DNA of 44,176 bases from an uncultured Metabacillus sp. (GTDB lineage: Bacteria > Bacillota > Bacilli > Bacillales > Bacillaceae). The DNA is taken from positions 1 to 44,176 of the forward strand of contig NZ_CANNCR010000037.1 in NCBI RefSeq assembly GCF_947503125.1, given 5' to 3'. Under the pieces are notes generated by a model, which was not told the DNA's origin, ran no database searches, and worked only from the letters and a program-made list of their open reading frames with translations. Below are positions 25,157 through 33,398 of the stretch, piece by piece. Position numbers and translations under genes: made by a program. Within the stretch, counting starts at the first letter, position 1. The number at the start of each line of letters is the position of its first letter.

Positions 25157-25301
25157 TATTACAACCCCTTCGTTAACGTTTTCATTTTTATAAGATTCTT
25201 TCTTCGCTGAAAAACTCCTCTTTATAAAACGAAGATAACTAACAAATTTTTTATCCAGCTGCCAAAGAGCTCGTTCTTCTAATGAAAATAAAACTGCTTT
25301 A

Positions 25302-25649
25302 TTAAGAAAGCTTTACCAGCTTCACACCATGTGCAGGAATAGCCGCTTCAAAAACTTGTTCAATTCTCCCTTCGTCTGTACGGTTCCATATATCAATTGC
25401 ATTTTTAGAAGAGGATAATCCCAATTGCTCAAGTGTCACGCTGACAGTTCTCGTTTCATTTCCCGCATTAAACAGTGCAGCATACGTATAACGTTCATCC
25501 TTTGCTGCCCAAACGATTTTGTCATTTTCACGATAAACCAGCCTATTGCTATGACTGTTTCGATGCATAGCAAGCACGTCCTTGTTTGTTAATAATGACA
25601 ATGTCCACTCATCATTATCACGTACCTGGACCAACTTGAAATGTTTCAC
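25302..25649 (-). pseudogene. C-terminal fragment of a GH27-like alpha-galactosidase
   Basis: About 108 residues matching the C-terminal beta-sandwich of GH27/GH36-type enzymes: WTLSLLTNKDVLAMHRNS, then IVWAAKDERYTYAALFNAGN, IDIWNRTDEGR, and IPAHGVKLVKLS at the end. The catalytic barrel is missing. Its reading frame meets the AraC fragment near 25618-25630, and the two frames overlap, so this is a deletion scar and not a start. The cytosolic ALFN-type segment is normal for the fold. Without the barrel it cannot be an active glycosidase. Confidence 0.7.
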
Positions 25650-25842
25650 CGTTCATTTCGACACACCCAAATCCCGAAATCGTATATTGAAACAAGAATA
25701 ATGGTCCATCAATCCTTGTTAATCCATCCCAATAATACTTATGGTCATTCACATATTCATGTCCCACTGCAAATAACTGACAAAATGGACCGTTTACCGT
25801 GTCAAGAAAACGAAACCCGTATGTTTTATAATCTTCATTCAT
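25618..25842 (-). pseudogene. N-terminal fragment of an AraC-family regulator (cupin part)
   Basis: 74 codons: MNEDYKTYGFRFLDTVNGPF and then WDGLTRIDGPLFLFQYTISG with FGCVEMNGETFQVGPGT. This is the start of the sugar-sensing cupin domain of AraC-type activators; the rest of the cupin and both HTH units are gone. It joins the GH27 fragment at GGTACG/TGATAATG. The pair points to a lost galactoside-use locus in which a regulator gene preceded a GH27 gene on the same strand; a single deletion would have removed everything between. Confidence 0.7.
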
Positions 25843-25919
25843 CCAGACATAACACCTCCATTGATTGCTTTCATTTTTAATGTTTCATGTTAAACATACA
25901 ATAATGAGCGTTTCACTAT

Positions 25920-25948
25920 TTGACAATTCTATTGAAATTGTTTAAAAT
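25920..25948 (+). promoter_or_regulatory. Strong sigma-A promoter of the Fbp-like gene
   Basis: TTGACA (25920-25925), a 17-nt spacer and TAAAAT (25943-25948). The -35 is consensus, and the predicted start falls on the cre site that follows. Confidence 0.75.
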
Positions 25949-25954
25949 ATTATT

Positions 25955-25968
25955 TGTAAACGCTTACA
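25955..25968. promoter_or_regulatory. Perfect cre (CcpA) site
   Basis: TGTAAACGCTTACA matches all positions of TGWAARCGYTWNCW. It covers the predicted transcription start of the downstream small gene, so CcpA should repress it. It may also be a leftover of the deleted sugar locus on the other strand. Confidence 0.75.
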
Positions 25969-25984
25969 GTAAGGAGTGATAATC

Positions 25985-26158
25985 ATGTCAGAAATCACAA
26001 AACAAAAAAATAACACCAAAAGTGAAATCATCGATGCCCTCCTACATAAGAATTTATACAAAATGCCTGATGGCCGCCAATTTTATGAAGCTACTGAAAA
26101 AGAATTAAAACATATCCTTTGTTCCCAAGCAGGCTCTGAAAACCTATGTACATTATAA
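25985..26158 (+). CDS. Fur-regulated basic protein (FbpA)-like small protein
   Basis: 57 codons. ATG 25985 follows AAGGAG; a GTG 9 nt upstream is within the ribosome binding site. The segment KSEIIDALLHKNLYKMPDGR followed by QFYEATEKELKHIL fits the FbpA-type pattern (a short helix, IYK-GRQLYE, a second helix). In B. subtilis FbpA is a Fur-controlled helper of the iron-sparing sRNA FsrA. No Fur box is obvious here; instead a cre site covers the start, so the control may be by carbon source. Family assignment is by pattern only. Confidence 0.6.
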   Translation: MSEITKQKNNTKSEIIDALLHKNLYKMPDGRQFYEATEKELKHILCSQAGSENLCTL

Positions 26159-26182
26159 ACATTATGATAAACTCATTTCTTT

Positions 26183-26224
26183 AATAAACCACTTTCATGA
26201 ACACATCATGATGGTGGCTTATTT
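26183..26224 (+). terminator. Terminator after the Fbp-like gene
   Basis: AATAA and CCAC pair with GTGG and TTATT, with an inner CATGA/TCATG stem. The tail is TGCTTT, so it is moderate. Confidence 0.45.
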
Positions 26225-26337
26225 GCTTTACCCTTATTTTAACAAAATCGAGTACATACTAGGAGTCAATTCTTGATGTATACATGTAAGGTTTTTAAAG
26301 CAAAATAATTGTTAAAACAAGAGGAGATTTAATAACG

Positions 26338-26466
26338 ATGAAAGACAAGGACGACATCATTTGTGAGGAAACAGATTATTTACATCATATGCTTAATGAG
26401 CAAATTACTCGTATTTGTGTGTTGGAGGAAGAAGAGCGAATAAGGGAAGAAATGAATAATAAGTAA
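26338..26466 (+). CDS. Small acidic protein, 42 codons, unknown
   Basis: ATG 26338 follows GAGGAG with an 11-nt gap. The product is MKDKDDIICEETDYLHHMLN and then EQITRICVLEEEERIREEMNNK, a highly charged, probably coiled-coil helix. No family is recognised. It may be a small spore or regulatory protein, but nothing in the sequence settles this. Confidence 0.45.
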   Translation: MKDKDDIICEETDYLHHMLNEQITRICVLEEEERIREEMNNK

Positions 26467-26500
26467 ACAAAAGAGGAAACTAATAAAGAATTTGTCTTTT

Positions 26501-27220
26501 TTAGTTTCCTAAACCTTTGTCTATCCTTCTCCATAAACGAATTAGCTTTTCTCCGCCATCGCGCATCCAATGAGGATTTGCGGCTGTTTTATCAATTTGC
26601 TCTTTAAGGATCTCTTCTTTATCAATTCCATCCATATATCTTCCTAAAAAATGAACAAGAACATCTAATCTTCTTAATTGAATTAATATAGGCAGTGCCT
26701 CTATTTCAAGCTTTGTTAACGTAATGACAGTTGAAAATCCCGAAATAAATGAACGAATTTTCTCCCAAAGCTGTGATTCGTTTTGTTCTTTGATTATTAT
26801 TTCTGATAAACAAACTGCTGCTTCCATTACACGTACATCGTTTGTTACAAATTCAAAATCTAAAATCGCATGGATGGTCCCGTTTATACATAATACATTA
26901 GATTCATTTAAATCTCCATGTATCAGTTGGTGTGGTAATGCTTTTAACTGCGGTACAAATTGTTGAAATGCTACCAATTGTTCTGCAATCCATGTTAATT
27001 TTGATCGATATTCTTCAAATACCTTTGGGGGATGTTTACACCAATCTACAACAACATCAATGCCACAATTAGGATGTGTATGTTCAATTTCATAATATGG
27101 CCGATAAACAAGAGACTGCTTTACCGAAAGCTTACTTAATGCATCTAATAAAAACCCCGTTTTTTGTCCATAAGAATATAGCAGCTTGCCTTTTTCAAAA
27201 TTAGAATAAAGCACTTTCAC
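26501..27220 (-). pseudogene. APH-family phosphotransferase, N-terminus lost in a fusion
   Basis: About 235 residues of the C-lobe of an aminoglycoside/homoserine-kinase-like (APH) phosphotransferase. The Brenner motif is LIHGDLNESNVL (about 98-109) and the metal-binding segment is AILDFEFVTNDVRVMEAA (about 118-135). The C-terminal helices are intact. The N-lobe with the ATP loop is missing: the frame begins within a GH18 fragment at 27215-27220. Similar fusion scars lie at 25618. The substrate is unknown; the fragment is unlikely to be active. Confidence 0.7.
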
Positions 27221-27419
27221 CGTTCATTAAAACACTGCCATCTTTTTCTGGATGAGCAAATGAAAAGATAATATGTGACAATTTTGAATAATCAATTGCG
27301 GAAGGATCGCGAAAATCTTGAACATAGCCAATCAATACGTTTGGTTGTGTCTGTTGAATGTTAGGTAATTGCTTTTGCTTTGGTTGTTTAGCTGATTTAG
27401 GAGCCTGTTCCATATTCAA
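27201..27419 (-). pseudogene. N-terminal fragment of a GH18 (chitinase-like) hydrolase
   Basis: 72 codons ending at the junction with the APH fragment. A Gln/Lys/Pro linker (APKSAKQPKQKQLPN) precedes PNVLIGYVQDFRDPSA and IDYSKLSHIIFSFAHP, the first two strands of a GH18 TIM barrel. The catalytic DGxDxE strand is absent. Upstream, an in-frame hydrophobic run (GGFLSGIFYSNFKIEHLN) looks like the remains of a signal peptide, with no start codon in the right place. Both ends of the gene are damaged. Confidence 0.65.
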
Positions 27420-27709
27420 ATGCTCTATTTTGAAATTAGAATAGAATATTCCTGATAAAAATCCTCCAATAAATTATTATGAATGGAATTGTTAGGAGGA
27501 GAAAGCGGTTCTTCATCTTGTTCAATCCTTTCACTAACCTTTAGTCTATAAAATAGTAACAAAAAAGAGTCTGTGAAAGGGATGGTAATATACCCCTATT
27601 TGTAATTCAGCAATAATTGAATGAGAAAATTTTTTAGTAAATATCATATTTTTATTGGATATAGGAAAACTAAGCAAGTTACTAATGTTGATTAAAGGAG
27701 GTTTTTAAC

Positions 27710-27850
27710 ATGCCGAAGGATAAACAAACACCGTCTCAAGAGGTTGATCAAAAACAAATAATCAATGACAAAGTTGAAAAATTACGTAATAATAATTTTG
27801 AAGATGATCACGTCCGTAAAGTGACACAAAATGGTGCAGATGGTCAATAA
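27710..27850 (+). CDS. Small hydrophilic protein, 46 codons, unknown
   Basis: ATG 27710 follows AAAGGAGG, an excellent ribosome binding site. The product is MPKDKQTPSQEVDQKQIIND and then KVEKLRNNNFEDDHVRKVTQ with NGADGQ, rich in Gln, Asn, Asp and Lys, without membrane or Cys residues. Composition resembles small spore or stress proteins, but I cannot assign it. The stop codon is fused to the dispersed repeat at 27850. The 290 nt upstream (27420-27709) show nothing else convincing. Confidence 0.5.
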   Translation: MPKDKQTPSQEVDQKQIINDKVEKLRNNNFEDDHVRKVTQNGADGQ

Positions 27851-27972
27851 GAAAATCGCAAGGCGCTTAGCATTCGGCGACAAGCATAAGGCGAACAGGA
27901 ATAGAAGGTGTTCTTTACCTGTATGACTAGACCCTAGAGCCGATGGCGCCTGGAGCTAGACACCAAAACTAA
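27850..27972. repeat. Dispersed intergenic repeat, short copy
   Basis: Same blocks as 8562-8752 in the same order, but lacking about 70 nt from the middle. It begins at the last base of the stop codon of the preceding gene, exactly as the other copy does. Non-coding. Confidence 0.75.
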
Positions 27973-28035
27973 GTTGAAAATTTCTTTCTTAAACTTTAAA
28001 AAATCACAAGTTCTGGTTCTTGAAAATAAGCCATG

Positions 28036-28063
28036 CCGAGAATAGAAGGCATTCTATTTTCGG
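28036..28063. repeat. Hairpin downstream of the sorbitol-dehydrogenase-like gene
   Basis: CCGAGAATAGAA pairs with TTCTATTTTCGG at 11 of 12 positions, loop GGCA. There is no T run in either direction. It may belong to the neighbouring repeat. Confidence 0.45.
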
Positions 28064-28130
28064 TAGGGCTAGGATCACAGTGCAAAGCACGGATAGTCAA
28101 AATATAAACAATCGTTTGGAGAACTTTCTG

Positions 28131-29228
28131 TTAAAGTACTCCATTTGGATAAACCATCACCTTTAAACTTGCTTTTTTGTTTAGGCGAGCTCTTTCCATT
28201 GCTTCCTTCGTTTCTTCTAGCGAAAATTTATCTGTTATTAGACTCTTTACATCCACATTTTTTGATTGCAAAAATTCTATACCCTGAGGGTAAGTGTTAG
28301 AATATCTAAAGATTCCAAAAATATCCAATTCATTATCAGCGATAAGTGGGACATTTATAGCAATCTCATCTTGCGGAGGAAGACCTACGATGGCCATTTT
28401 TCCTCCTCGTTTTACAGCTTTAAGTGCTGACTGCAATGCTTTAGGATTTCCAGCTGTCTCAAAAGCAACGTCTACCCCTTTGCCATCGGTAATATCCCTA
28501 ATAACTTCATTAGGGTCCTGCTCCAACACATTGATCACATGTGTCGCACCAAGCTTTTTTGCCGCCTCTAAACGATTATCTTCAAGGTCTGTTACGATAA
28601 TTTTTGTGGCACCAAACGCTTTTACCGCTGATATTGCGGTTAATCCAACAGGACCCATTCCCATAATTGCGACAGTTGATCCAGGTTTCAGATTTGCTCG
28701 ATTTGCAGCATGGATACCAACAGAGAATGGTTCTACCAATGCAGCTTCTTCATATGAGAGGTCATCGGAAATTGGAAATAAAAAATCCTCACGATGTTTT
28801 ATGTATTGTACAAACGCCCCATCAACAGGCGGTGTCGCTAAAAATTGAACATCTGGACAAAGATTATATCTGCCCTCTTTACAATAATCACAACGTCCGC
28901 AAGTAATGCCCGGCTCAATTGCTACACGATCTCCAACCTTCACTTTTGTTACATGTTCTCCAACTTCTACAACAATTCCGGCACATTCATGTCCCAAAAT
29001 AATTGGTTTTTCCACGACATAACGTCCAATTTTACCGTGTTCATAATAATGGATATCTGAGCCGCAAACCCCCACAGCCATTACTTTTAATAACACTTCA
29101 TTACCTTGAATCTCGGGTACGGGAACTTCCTGAATTTCAATGTCAAAAGGCTTGTTCATAACTGCTGCTTTCATAACTGTTGGAACTTCTAAACTTTCTA
29201 CTAGACTTAGATTTGATTTCGTTGTCAC
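28131..29228 (-). CDS. gutB: Zinc-dependent polyol dehydrogenase, sorbitol dehydrogenase (GutB)-like
   Basis: 365 residues, the medium-chain dehydrogenase fold. Catalytic zinc ligands: GVCGSDIHYYEHG and ILGHECAGIV; structural zinc loop CGRCDYCKEGRYNLC; NAD motif AIMGMGPVGLTAIS. Runs such as GRYNLCPDVQFLATPPVDGA and YEEAALVEPFSVGIHAA closely match Bacillus GutB, which oxidises sorbitol (also xylitol, iditol) to the ketose with NAD. GTG 29228 has GGGAGG 8 nt upstream; an alternative ATG at 29174 lacks a good site. A cre-like site is at 29267-29280. No sorbitol transporter or kinase is beside it, so the polyol is inferred; the gene symbol rests on likeness only. Confidence 0.82.
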   Translation of the reverse strand: MTTKSNLSLVESLEVPTVMKAAVMNKPFDIEIQEVPVPEIQGNEVLLKVMAVGVCGSDIHYYEHGKIGRYVVEKPIILGHECAGIVVEVGEHVTKVKVGDRVAIEPGITCGRCDYCKEGRYNLCPDVQFLATPPVDGAFVQYIKHREDFLFPISDDLSYEEAALVEPFSVGIHAANRANLKPGSTVAIMGMGPVGLTAISAVKAFGATKIIVTDLEDNRLEAAKKLGATHVINVLEQDPNEVIRDITDGKGVDVAFETAGNPKALQSALKAVKRGGKMAIVGLPPQDEIAINVPLIADNELDIFGIFRYSNTYPQGIEFLQSKNVDVKSLITDKFSLEETKEAMERARLNKKASLKVMVYPNGVL

Positions 29229-29266
29229 GATGATTTCCTCCCATGCCACTCGTTTTAAAAGATCAT

Positions 29267-29280
29267 TGAGAACGTTTTCA
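29267..29280. promoter_or_regulatory. cre (CcpA) site upstream of the polyol dehydrogenase gene
   Basis: TGAGAACGTTTTCA, 13 of 14 positions of the cre consensus, nearly palindromic. It lies 39 nt upstream of the GTG start. Confidence 0.6.
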
Positions 29281-29543
29281 CACCCCAAAATGGTTCACCC
29301 CATTAATGACGATGTAACAGCATCCCTCACTTGCGTTCTTAAATAAAGAATACCATCATTCTATGAAAAGGAAAAGCTAGAGTCATAGATTAGATCGTAA
29401 CAGCTTTTTTATGAGTTTTAAGATATTATGATTTAACTATTTTCAGGAATCCTCTACATTCAACCGAACACAAAATCCGATTATGAATATCTTATTACCA
29501 AATATATTCAGGTAAGGGTTGTGTTTTAATTGAAGAAGTACGC

Positions 29544-30143
29544 TTGCCAGTCCCAATCCAAACAATGATGATTTTAGCGCCGACAGGTATCATTTATTAT
29601 CCCCAGGTGCAATGGCCAAAAAACCCTGTGATCCAAAACAAGTTGAATAAAGCGCTTCTTAGGAAGGTAAACCATTTATTTAATAAAAGCTATCAACAAA
29701 CATACATTACAGAATTAGCCGGAGATTATGAAGTAAAAAATAATCTGCGCGGGATTATCAGTATTAGCTTAAATAATGTTGCTACAGGCCCTAAGCTGGC
29801 ACATCCATTTGACAATCTTTCTTCTTTCACCGCCGATATTCGAACAGGTAAAATCTTCGCTTTATCCGACCTCTTTAAACCAAATAGTGATTATCTGCAA
29901 CGTCTCTCATCTTTAGTAAAGGAACAGATATCTAACAGAAACATAAACACCTTTCATCCATTTGAAACTATCCGTCCCAACCAAGACTTTTATCTTGCTG
30001 ACAAAACGCTCGTTATTTATTTTCAACGTTTTAAAATTGCACCACGACCGACTGGCTATCCAATTTTTCCTATTTCGATATATAACATTCTCGATATCAT
30101 TGATAAAAAAGGGCCACTCGCAAAAATGCTGGCTGATTTTTAA
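29544..30143 (+). CDS. DUF3298/DUF4163-type protein
   Basis: 199 residues. The N-terminal part (IIYYPQVQWPKNPVIQNKLN, then AGDYEVKNNLRGIISISLNN) and C-terminal part (SSFTADIRTGKIFALSDLFK, then FYLADKTLVIYFQRFKIAPR) fit the DUF4163 + DUF3298 pair found in RsiV-like anti-sigma and lysozyme-binding-type proteins. Here there is no membrane segment and no sigma-factor gene nearby, so it is a soluble stand-alone version. The start is uncertain: TTG 29544 has only GAAGAAG upstream. Convergent with the gene at 30204. Confidence 0.7.
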   Translation: MPVPIQTMMILAPTGIIYYPQVQWPKNPVIQNKLNKALLRKVNHLFNKSYQQTYITELAGDYEVKNNLRGIISISLNNVATGPKLAHPFDNLSSFTADIRTGKIFALSDLFKPNSDYLQRLSSLVKEQISNRNINTFHPFETIRPNQDFYLADKTLVIYFQRFKIAPRPTGYPIFPISIYNILDIIDKKGPLAKMLADF

Positions 30144-30163
30144 TTTAAGACCCAATTAACTAT

Positions 30164-30199
30164 AAAAAAGCAGCGGAAATAGTATGCCACTGCTTTTTT
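30164..30199. terminator. Bidirectional terminator
   Basis: AAAAAAGCAG (30164-30173) and CTGCTTTTTT (30190-30199), a perfect 10-bp repeat with T runs on both strands, between convergent genes. Confidence 0.8.
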
Positions 30200-30203
30200 G
30201 ATA

Positions 30204-31034
30204 TCACAATTCCCCAAACACCTTATCAAAACCAATCTTTGACCTTCTCATAAGCTCTTCAGCTGATTGCATTGGTATATTTTGAGTTAACACCTCTTGT
30301 GACACAGAACCTTTATATCCGGTTTGTTTTATACTTCGTAAAAACACTGGTAAGTCGATTACACCCTCACCTGTATATAAACGGTCATTATCCTTTAATT
30401 CTTCAATAGGTAGTTCGGAAGCATCATTAATATGGACATGAACAATCTGATTTTCGTTTAATTTTACTAAATCCTCACCTGATAAGCCTGTTGTATACCA
30501 ATGATAGGAATCAAGCAACAAGCCAACATTAGGTAGACCAATGGCATCGATTAAATCCAATGTTTCTGCTTGTGTCCATATGAATGGATTTTGCCATGCA
30601 GTTCTTAAATGATGTGGACCAACATATTCTAAACCTAAGCGAATCCCGTATGTCCCTAAAATTTCCGAACAGATTCTTAACCGTTTTACTGCTAAACTCA
30701 TCAGACTTGCGGCCTTAAGATCAGTTGACGGCAAAATATAGGTGCAGCAACGAGTACATCCTAGTTCATTCGCCGCTTTTGCTGCAGAAACTAGCTTAGG
30801 CAGATCAGCATTAAATTGATCAGTTGATTGACGCCATTCAACAGGCAGTCCTATCGCCCCGATGACGATATTATTTTTGTGTAAAATTTCCTTTGCGTTT
30901 TCCAAGCCATATTTATCAATAAGGCTTTTTGCATCTAGATCAACGGATTGAAAACCGAATTCTGCCGCTAATTCAATGAACTTTTTATCATCAGTGATCT
31001 CCCCTAATCCCGCTTTAGTAATTCCTTTTAACAT
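30204..31034 (-). CDS. Sugar phosphate isomerase/epimerase (AP endonuclease 2-like TIM barrel)
   Basis: 276 residues, the xylose-isomerase-like TIM barrel fold. Metal ligands characteristic of the family are visible: Glu in IRLGLEYVGPHH, Asp and His in GLLLDSYHWYTTG, His in IVHVHINDASEL, and Glu near SVSQEVL. Members act on inosose, ketohexoses or inositol derivatives. AAGGGTG is about 8 nt before ATG 31034. The neighbours (a Gfo/Idh/MocA oxidoreductase at 31231 and a second protein of this fold at 33399) form a set typical of inositol or oxidised-sugar pathways. The actual substrate is unknown. Confidence 0.83.
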   Translation of the reverse strand: MLKGITKAGLGEITDDKKFIELAAEFGFQSVDLDAKSLIDKYGLENAKEILHKNNIVIGAIGLPVEWRQSTDQFNADLPKLVSAAKAANELGCTRCCTYILPSTDLKAASLMSLAVKRLRICSEILGTYGIRLGLEYVGPHHLRTAWQNPFIWTQAETLDLIDAIGLPNVGLLLDSYHWYTTGLSGEDLVKLNENQIVHVHINDASELPIEELKDNDRLYTGEGVIDLPVFLRSIKQTGYKGSVSQEVLTQNIPMQSAEELMRRSKIGFDKVFGEL

Positions 31035-31230
31035 ATCGTTCACACCCTTTGTATTTTTATAATCGAGGCTTTATGAAACGGTTGATCTCAGTCCACAGAT
31101 ACTCACGTTTTTTGTGATTGAACTGGAAGCAATTAAGTAACGGTTGTAAATCAACATCTTGGCAAATTCAACAATGGAACTTGACCATAGCTGAACGGTA
31201 CCCGAATTCAAGACCGTAACTTAATTTTAA

Positions 31231-32301
31231 TTAAATATTCCAATCTAATATCACTTCACGACCAGTTTTTGAAGATTCATAGATTGCATCAAGTATTAGA
31301 TTATTTGTTAACCCCGACATTGCTGAGGTTATTGGCTGCTTACCTTCATGAATGCATTCAATAAAATGCTTGCTTAAACGGATGCGGTCATCTTCATAAT
31401 TTTCAGTAGGAGATAGGTCTATATCAAGGGCACGATCGAATTGTTCAGTTAAAATTTTCGCACGGCTGCCGCTAAGTGATGCACCACCTTCTGAGCCCAT
31501 TAAATGGATAAACGGTTCATTGCTCGTATCCATATGAACAGCCCAGCTAACCTCTAGAGACAGCGTCGAACCATCCTCCATTTTAATTAAAGCTGTCGCC
31601 AAATCCTCCACATCGTAGTGACCATTCCAGTTCGGTGTTCCCCATGTTCCAATTCCTTTTTTCTTCGGTCCAAATTCAGCATATGTTGAGCCGAATACAG
31701 ATACCGGCTTTGGATTTCCCATTAAATAAAGAGCTAAATCCAGCATATGAACACCGATATCAATTAATGGCCCTCCGCCTGCTTCGGATTTTTGCGTAAA
31801 CCAGCTTCCCCATCCTGGAATTCCTTTTCTGCGAAACCATCCAGTTTTTGCATTATAGATTTTTCCTAATGCACCTTTATCAACTTGTTCCTTCACTTGC
31901 TGAATTTGCCATTGCCATCTCATTTGATGTCCGACCATTACAACTTTGCCGGACTCACGTTGTGCTCTCACAATTTCCTTAGCTGCTTCACTATCTATTC
32001 CCATTGGTTTTTCTACAAGAACGTGCTTTCCTGCTTTTAATGCATGAATCGCAAGCGGGGCATGCCATTTATTCGGTACACCGATAATAACAGCATCGAT
32101 TTGCGAGTCGTGAATCAATTCCTCGGCACTAGTAAAAACTTGTGAAATTCCAAATTCTTCTGCACGTTTTTCAGCTAAAGGCTGGTAAACATCTGTAATC
32201 CCTTGAAGTACAACATCTTCTGTTAACCGATTAAATGCCTCTAAGTGGACACTTCCAATTGCCCCTGCTCCAATCATTCCTAATCTAATTTTATTTTTCA
32301 T
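31231..32301 (-). CDS. Gfo/Idh/MocA-family oxidoreductase
   Basis: 356 residues. The N-terminal Rossmann motif is LGMIGAGAIGSVHLEAF, and the EKP motif of the family is LVEKPMGID (about 96-104). The C-terminal alpha/beta dehydrogenase domain carries GGGPLIDIGVHMLDLALYLM (about 175-194), with the catalytic Asp and His in DIGVHMLD. It oxidises a sugar or inositol hydroxyl with NAD(P). GGAGG is 6-7 nt before ATG 32301; the frame opens four codons earlier. It lies about 200 nt upstream of the isomerase gene on the same strand; the gap holds nothing obvious. It is divergent from the AraC gene at 32470. Confidence 0.9.
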   Translation of the reverse strand: MKNKIRLGMIGAGAIGSVHLEAFNRLTEDVVLQGITDVYQPLAEKRAEEFGISQVFTSAEELIHDSQIDAVIIGVPNKWHAPLAIHALKAGKHVLVEKPMGIDSEAAKEIVRAQRESGKVVMVGHQMRWQWQIQQVKEQVDKGALGKIYNAKTGWFRRKGIPGWGSWFTQKSEAGGGPLIDIGVHMLDLALYLMGNPKPVSVFGSTYAEFGPKKKGIGTWGTPNWNGHYDVEDLATALIKMEDGSTLSLEVSWAVHMDTSNEPFIHLMGSEGGASLSGSRAKILTEQFDRALDIDLSPTENYEDDRIRLSKHFIECIHEGKQPITSAMSGLTNNLILDAIYESSKTGREVILDWNI

Positions 32302-32469
32302 ATGTACCTCCATTTATTAATTGTTTTATTAGTATGAAGCCCTTTTTGGTTGCAACCTCCAAAGAAATGATAACAACGCTTACAAATATGATAAAATAAA
32401 AGCAGTAAAAAAACTGATCAATTTTTCATCTATTTATCTCATTTTTTCTGTAAAGGAGGAACGGCTTAT

Positions 32470-33339
32470 ATGACAATTTTTCCAATGTACTTATCTACTT
32501 ATCCCAATATGGACACCACCTTTCCGTTTCACCTATCCATTAATGAGATAAAATCATCCTTCCCTTCCCACCGCCATGATTATCTTGAATTTTCGTTAGT
32601 GATTGAGGGGCAAGGCCATGAAGTGTTAAATGGAAAGAAGCATGAAATGGAAGCTGGTACATTTACGTTTATATTGCCTTATCAAATTCATGAGATTGTA
32701 GCCGAAAAAGACAGACCTCTAATTTTATTTAATTGCATATTTGATTTAGGACTTATCCATGATATTGGTCTGCAAGGTTTATTATCTGAAACAGGAGAAA
32801 GTGAACTCAACCCTTACCTTAAGCTAAATGATGAGTATTTTTATAAAATAAAGCGTAATTTAGAAGAAATGTATGAAGAATATAACGGTAACAAACCATA
32901 TAAAGAAATTGTAATTAAGGCAAAATTAACAGAAGTACTTATATTATTTGAACGGAACAGAAAAGGGAAGCAAATACATTCTATTTCGAATAATCACTCA
33001 GCAAAAAAGGGCATCATTTGGGACATTATTCAATATATCCATTTACATTATCAAGAAGATATTACTCTATCAAAATTAGCAAAGCAATTTCATGTTAGCG
33101 TCCCTTACTTAAGTGAACTTTTTAAAGAACATGTTGGACTTAATTTCGTTCATTTTTTACATGAAATTCGGATTCGCCATGCATGCAGTTTATTAACATC
33201 AACGACGATTCCGGTTACAGAAATTGCACTGGAGGTAGGTTATCAGTCTTTTCAAACGTTTTCACGTGTTTTTAAGGAACAAAAAAAGATCTCCCCTTCA
33301 GCATTTCGAAAAATTAATAACGGTCAGGGCAAGCAATAG
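32470..33339 (+). CDS. AraC-family transcriptional regulator (cupin + HTH)
   Basis: 289 residues. The N-terminal cupin includes FPSHRHDYLEFSLVIEGQGH and GTFTFILPYQIHEI. The C-terminal AraC HTH pair is DITLSKLAKQFHVSVPYLSE then LFKEHVGLNFVHFLHEIRI, and VTEIALEVGYQSFQTFSRVF with KEQKKISPSAFRK. ATG 32470 follows AAAGGAGGAA. It is divergent from the oxidoreductase gene and convergent with the isomerase gene at 33399, so it probably controls this sugar or inositol set. The ligand is unknown. Not similar to the AraC protein at 6325 beyond the family motifs. Confidence 0.88.
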   Translation: MTIFPMYLSTYPNMDTTFPFHLSINEIKSSFPSHRHDYLEFSLVIEGQGHEVLNGKKHEMEAGTFTFILPYQIHEIVAEKDRPLILFNCIFDLGLIHDIGLQGLLSETGESELNPYLKLNDEYFYKIKRNLEEMYEEYNGNKPYKEIVIKAKLTEVLILFERNRKGKQIHSISNNHSAKKGIIWDIIQYIHLHYQEDITLSKLAKQFHVSVPYLSELFKEHVGLNFVHFLHEIRIRHACSLLTSTTIPVTEIALEVGYQSFQTFSRVFKEQKKISPSAFRKINNGQGKQ

Positions 33340-33353
33340 ATGCAACCTATATA

Positions 33354-33388
33354 AAAGGGTCAGTCCCTGTTTTGGAACCCGACCCTTT
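33354..33388. terminator. Bidirectional terminator
   Basis: AAAGGGTC (33354-33361) pairs with GACCCTTT (33381-33388), with some inner pairing, between convergent genes. Confidence 0.65.
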
Positions 33389-33398
33389 GCATCATTGT

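Noticed and set aside
28294-28848. 184-codon open frame on the plus strand
   Set aside because: Antisense to the polyol dehydrogenase gene; no motifs and no ribosome binding site.
32370-32385. cre-like sequence (TAACAACGCTTACA) between the Gfo/Idh/MocA and AraC genes
   Set aside because: Only 12 of 14 positions fit, and one of the two misses is the conserved G at position 2; too weak to list as a feature.
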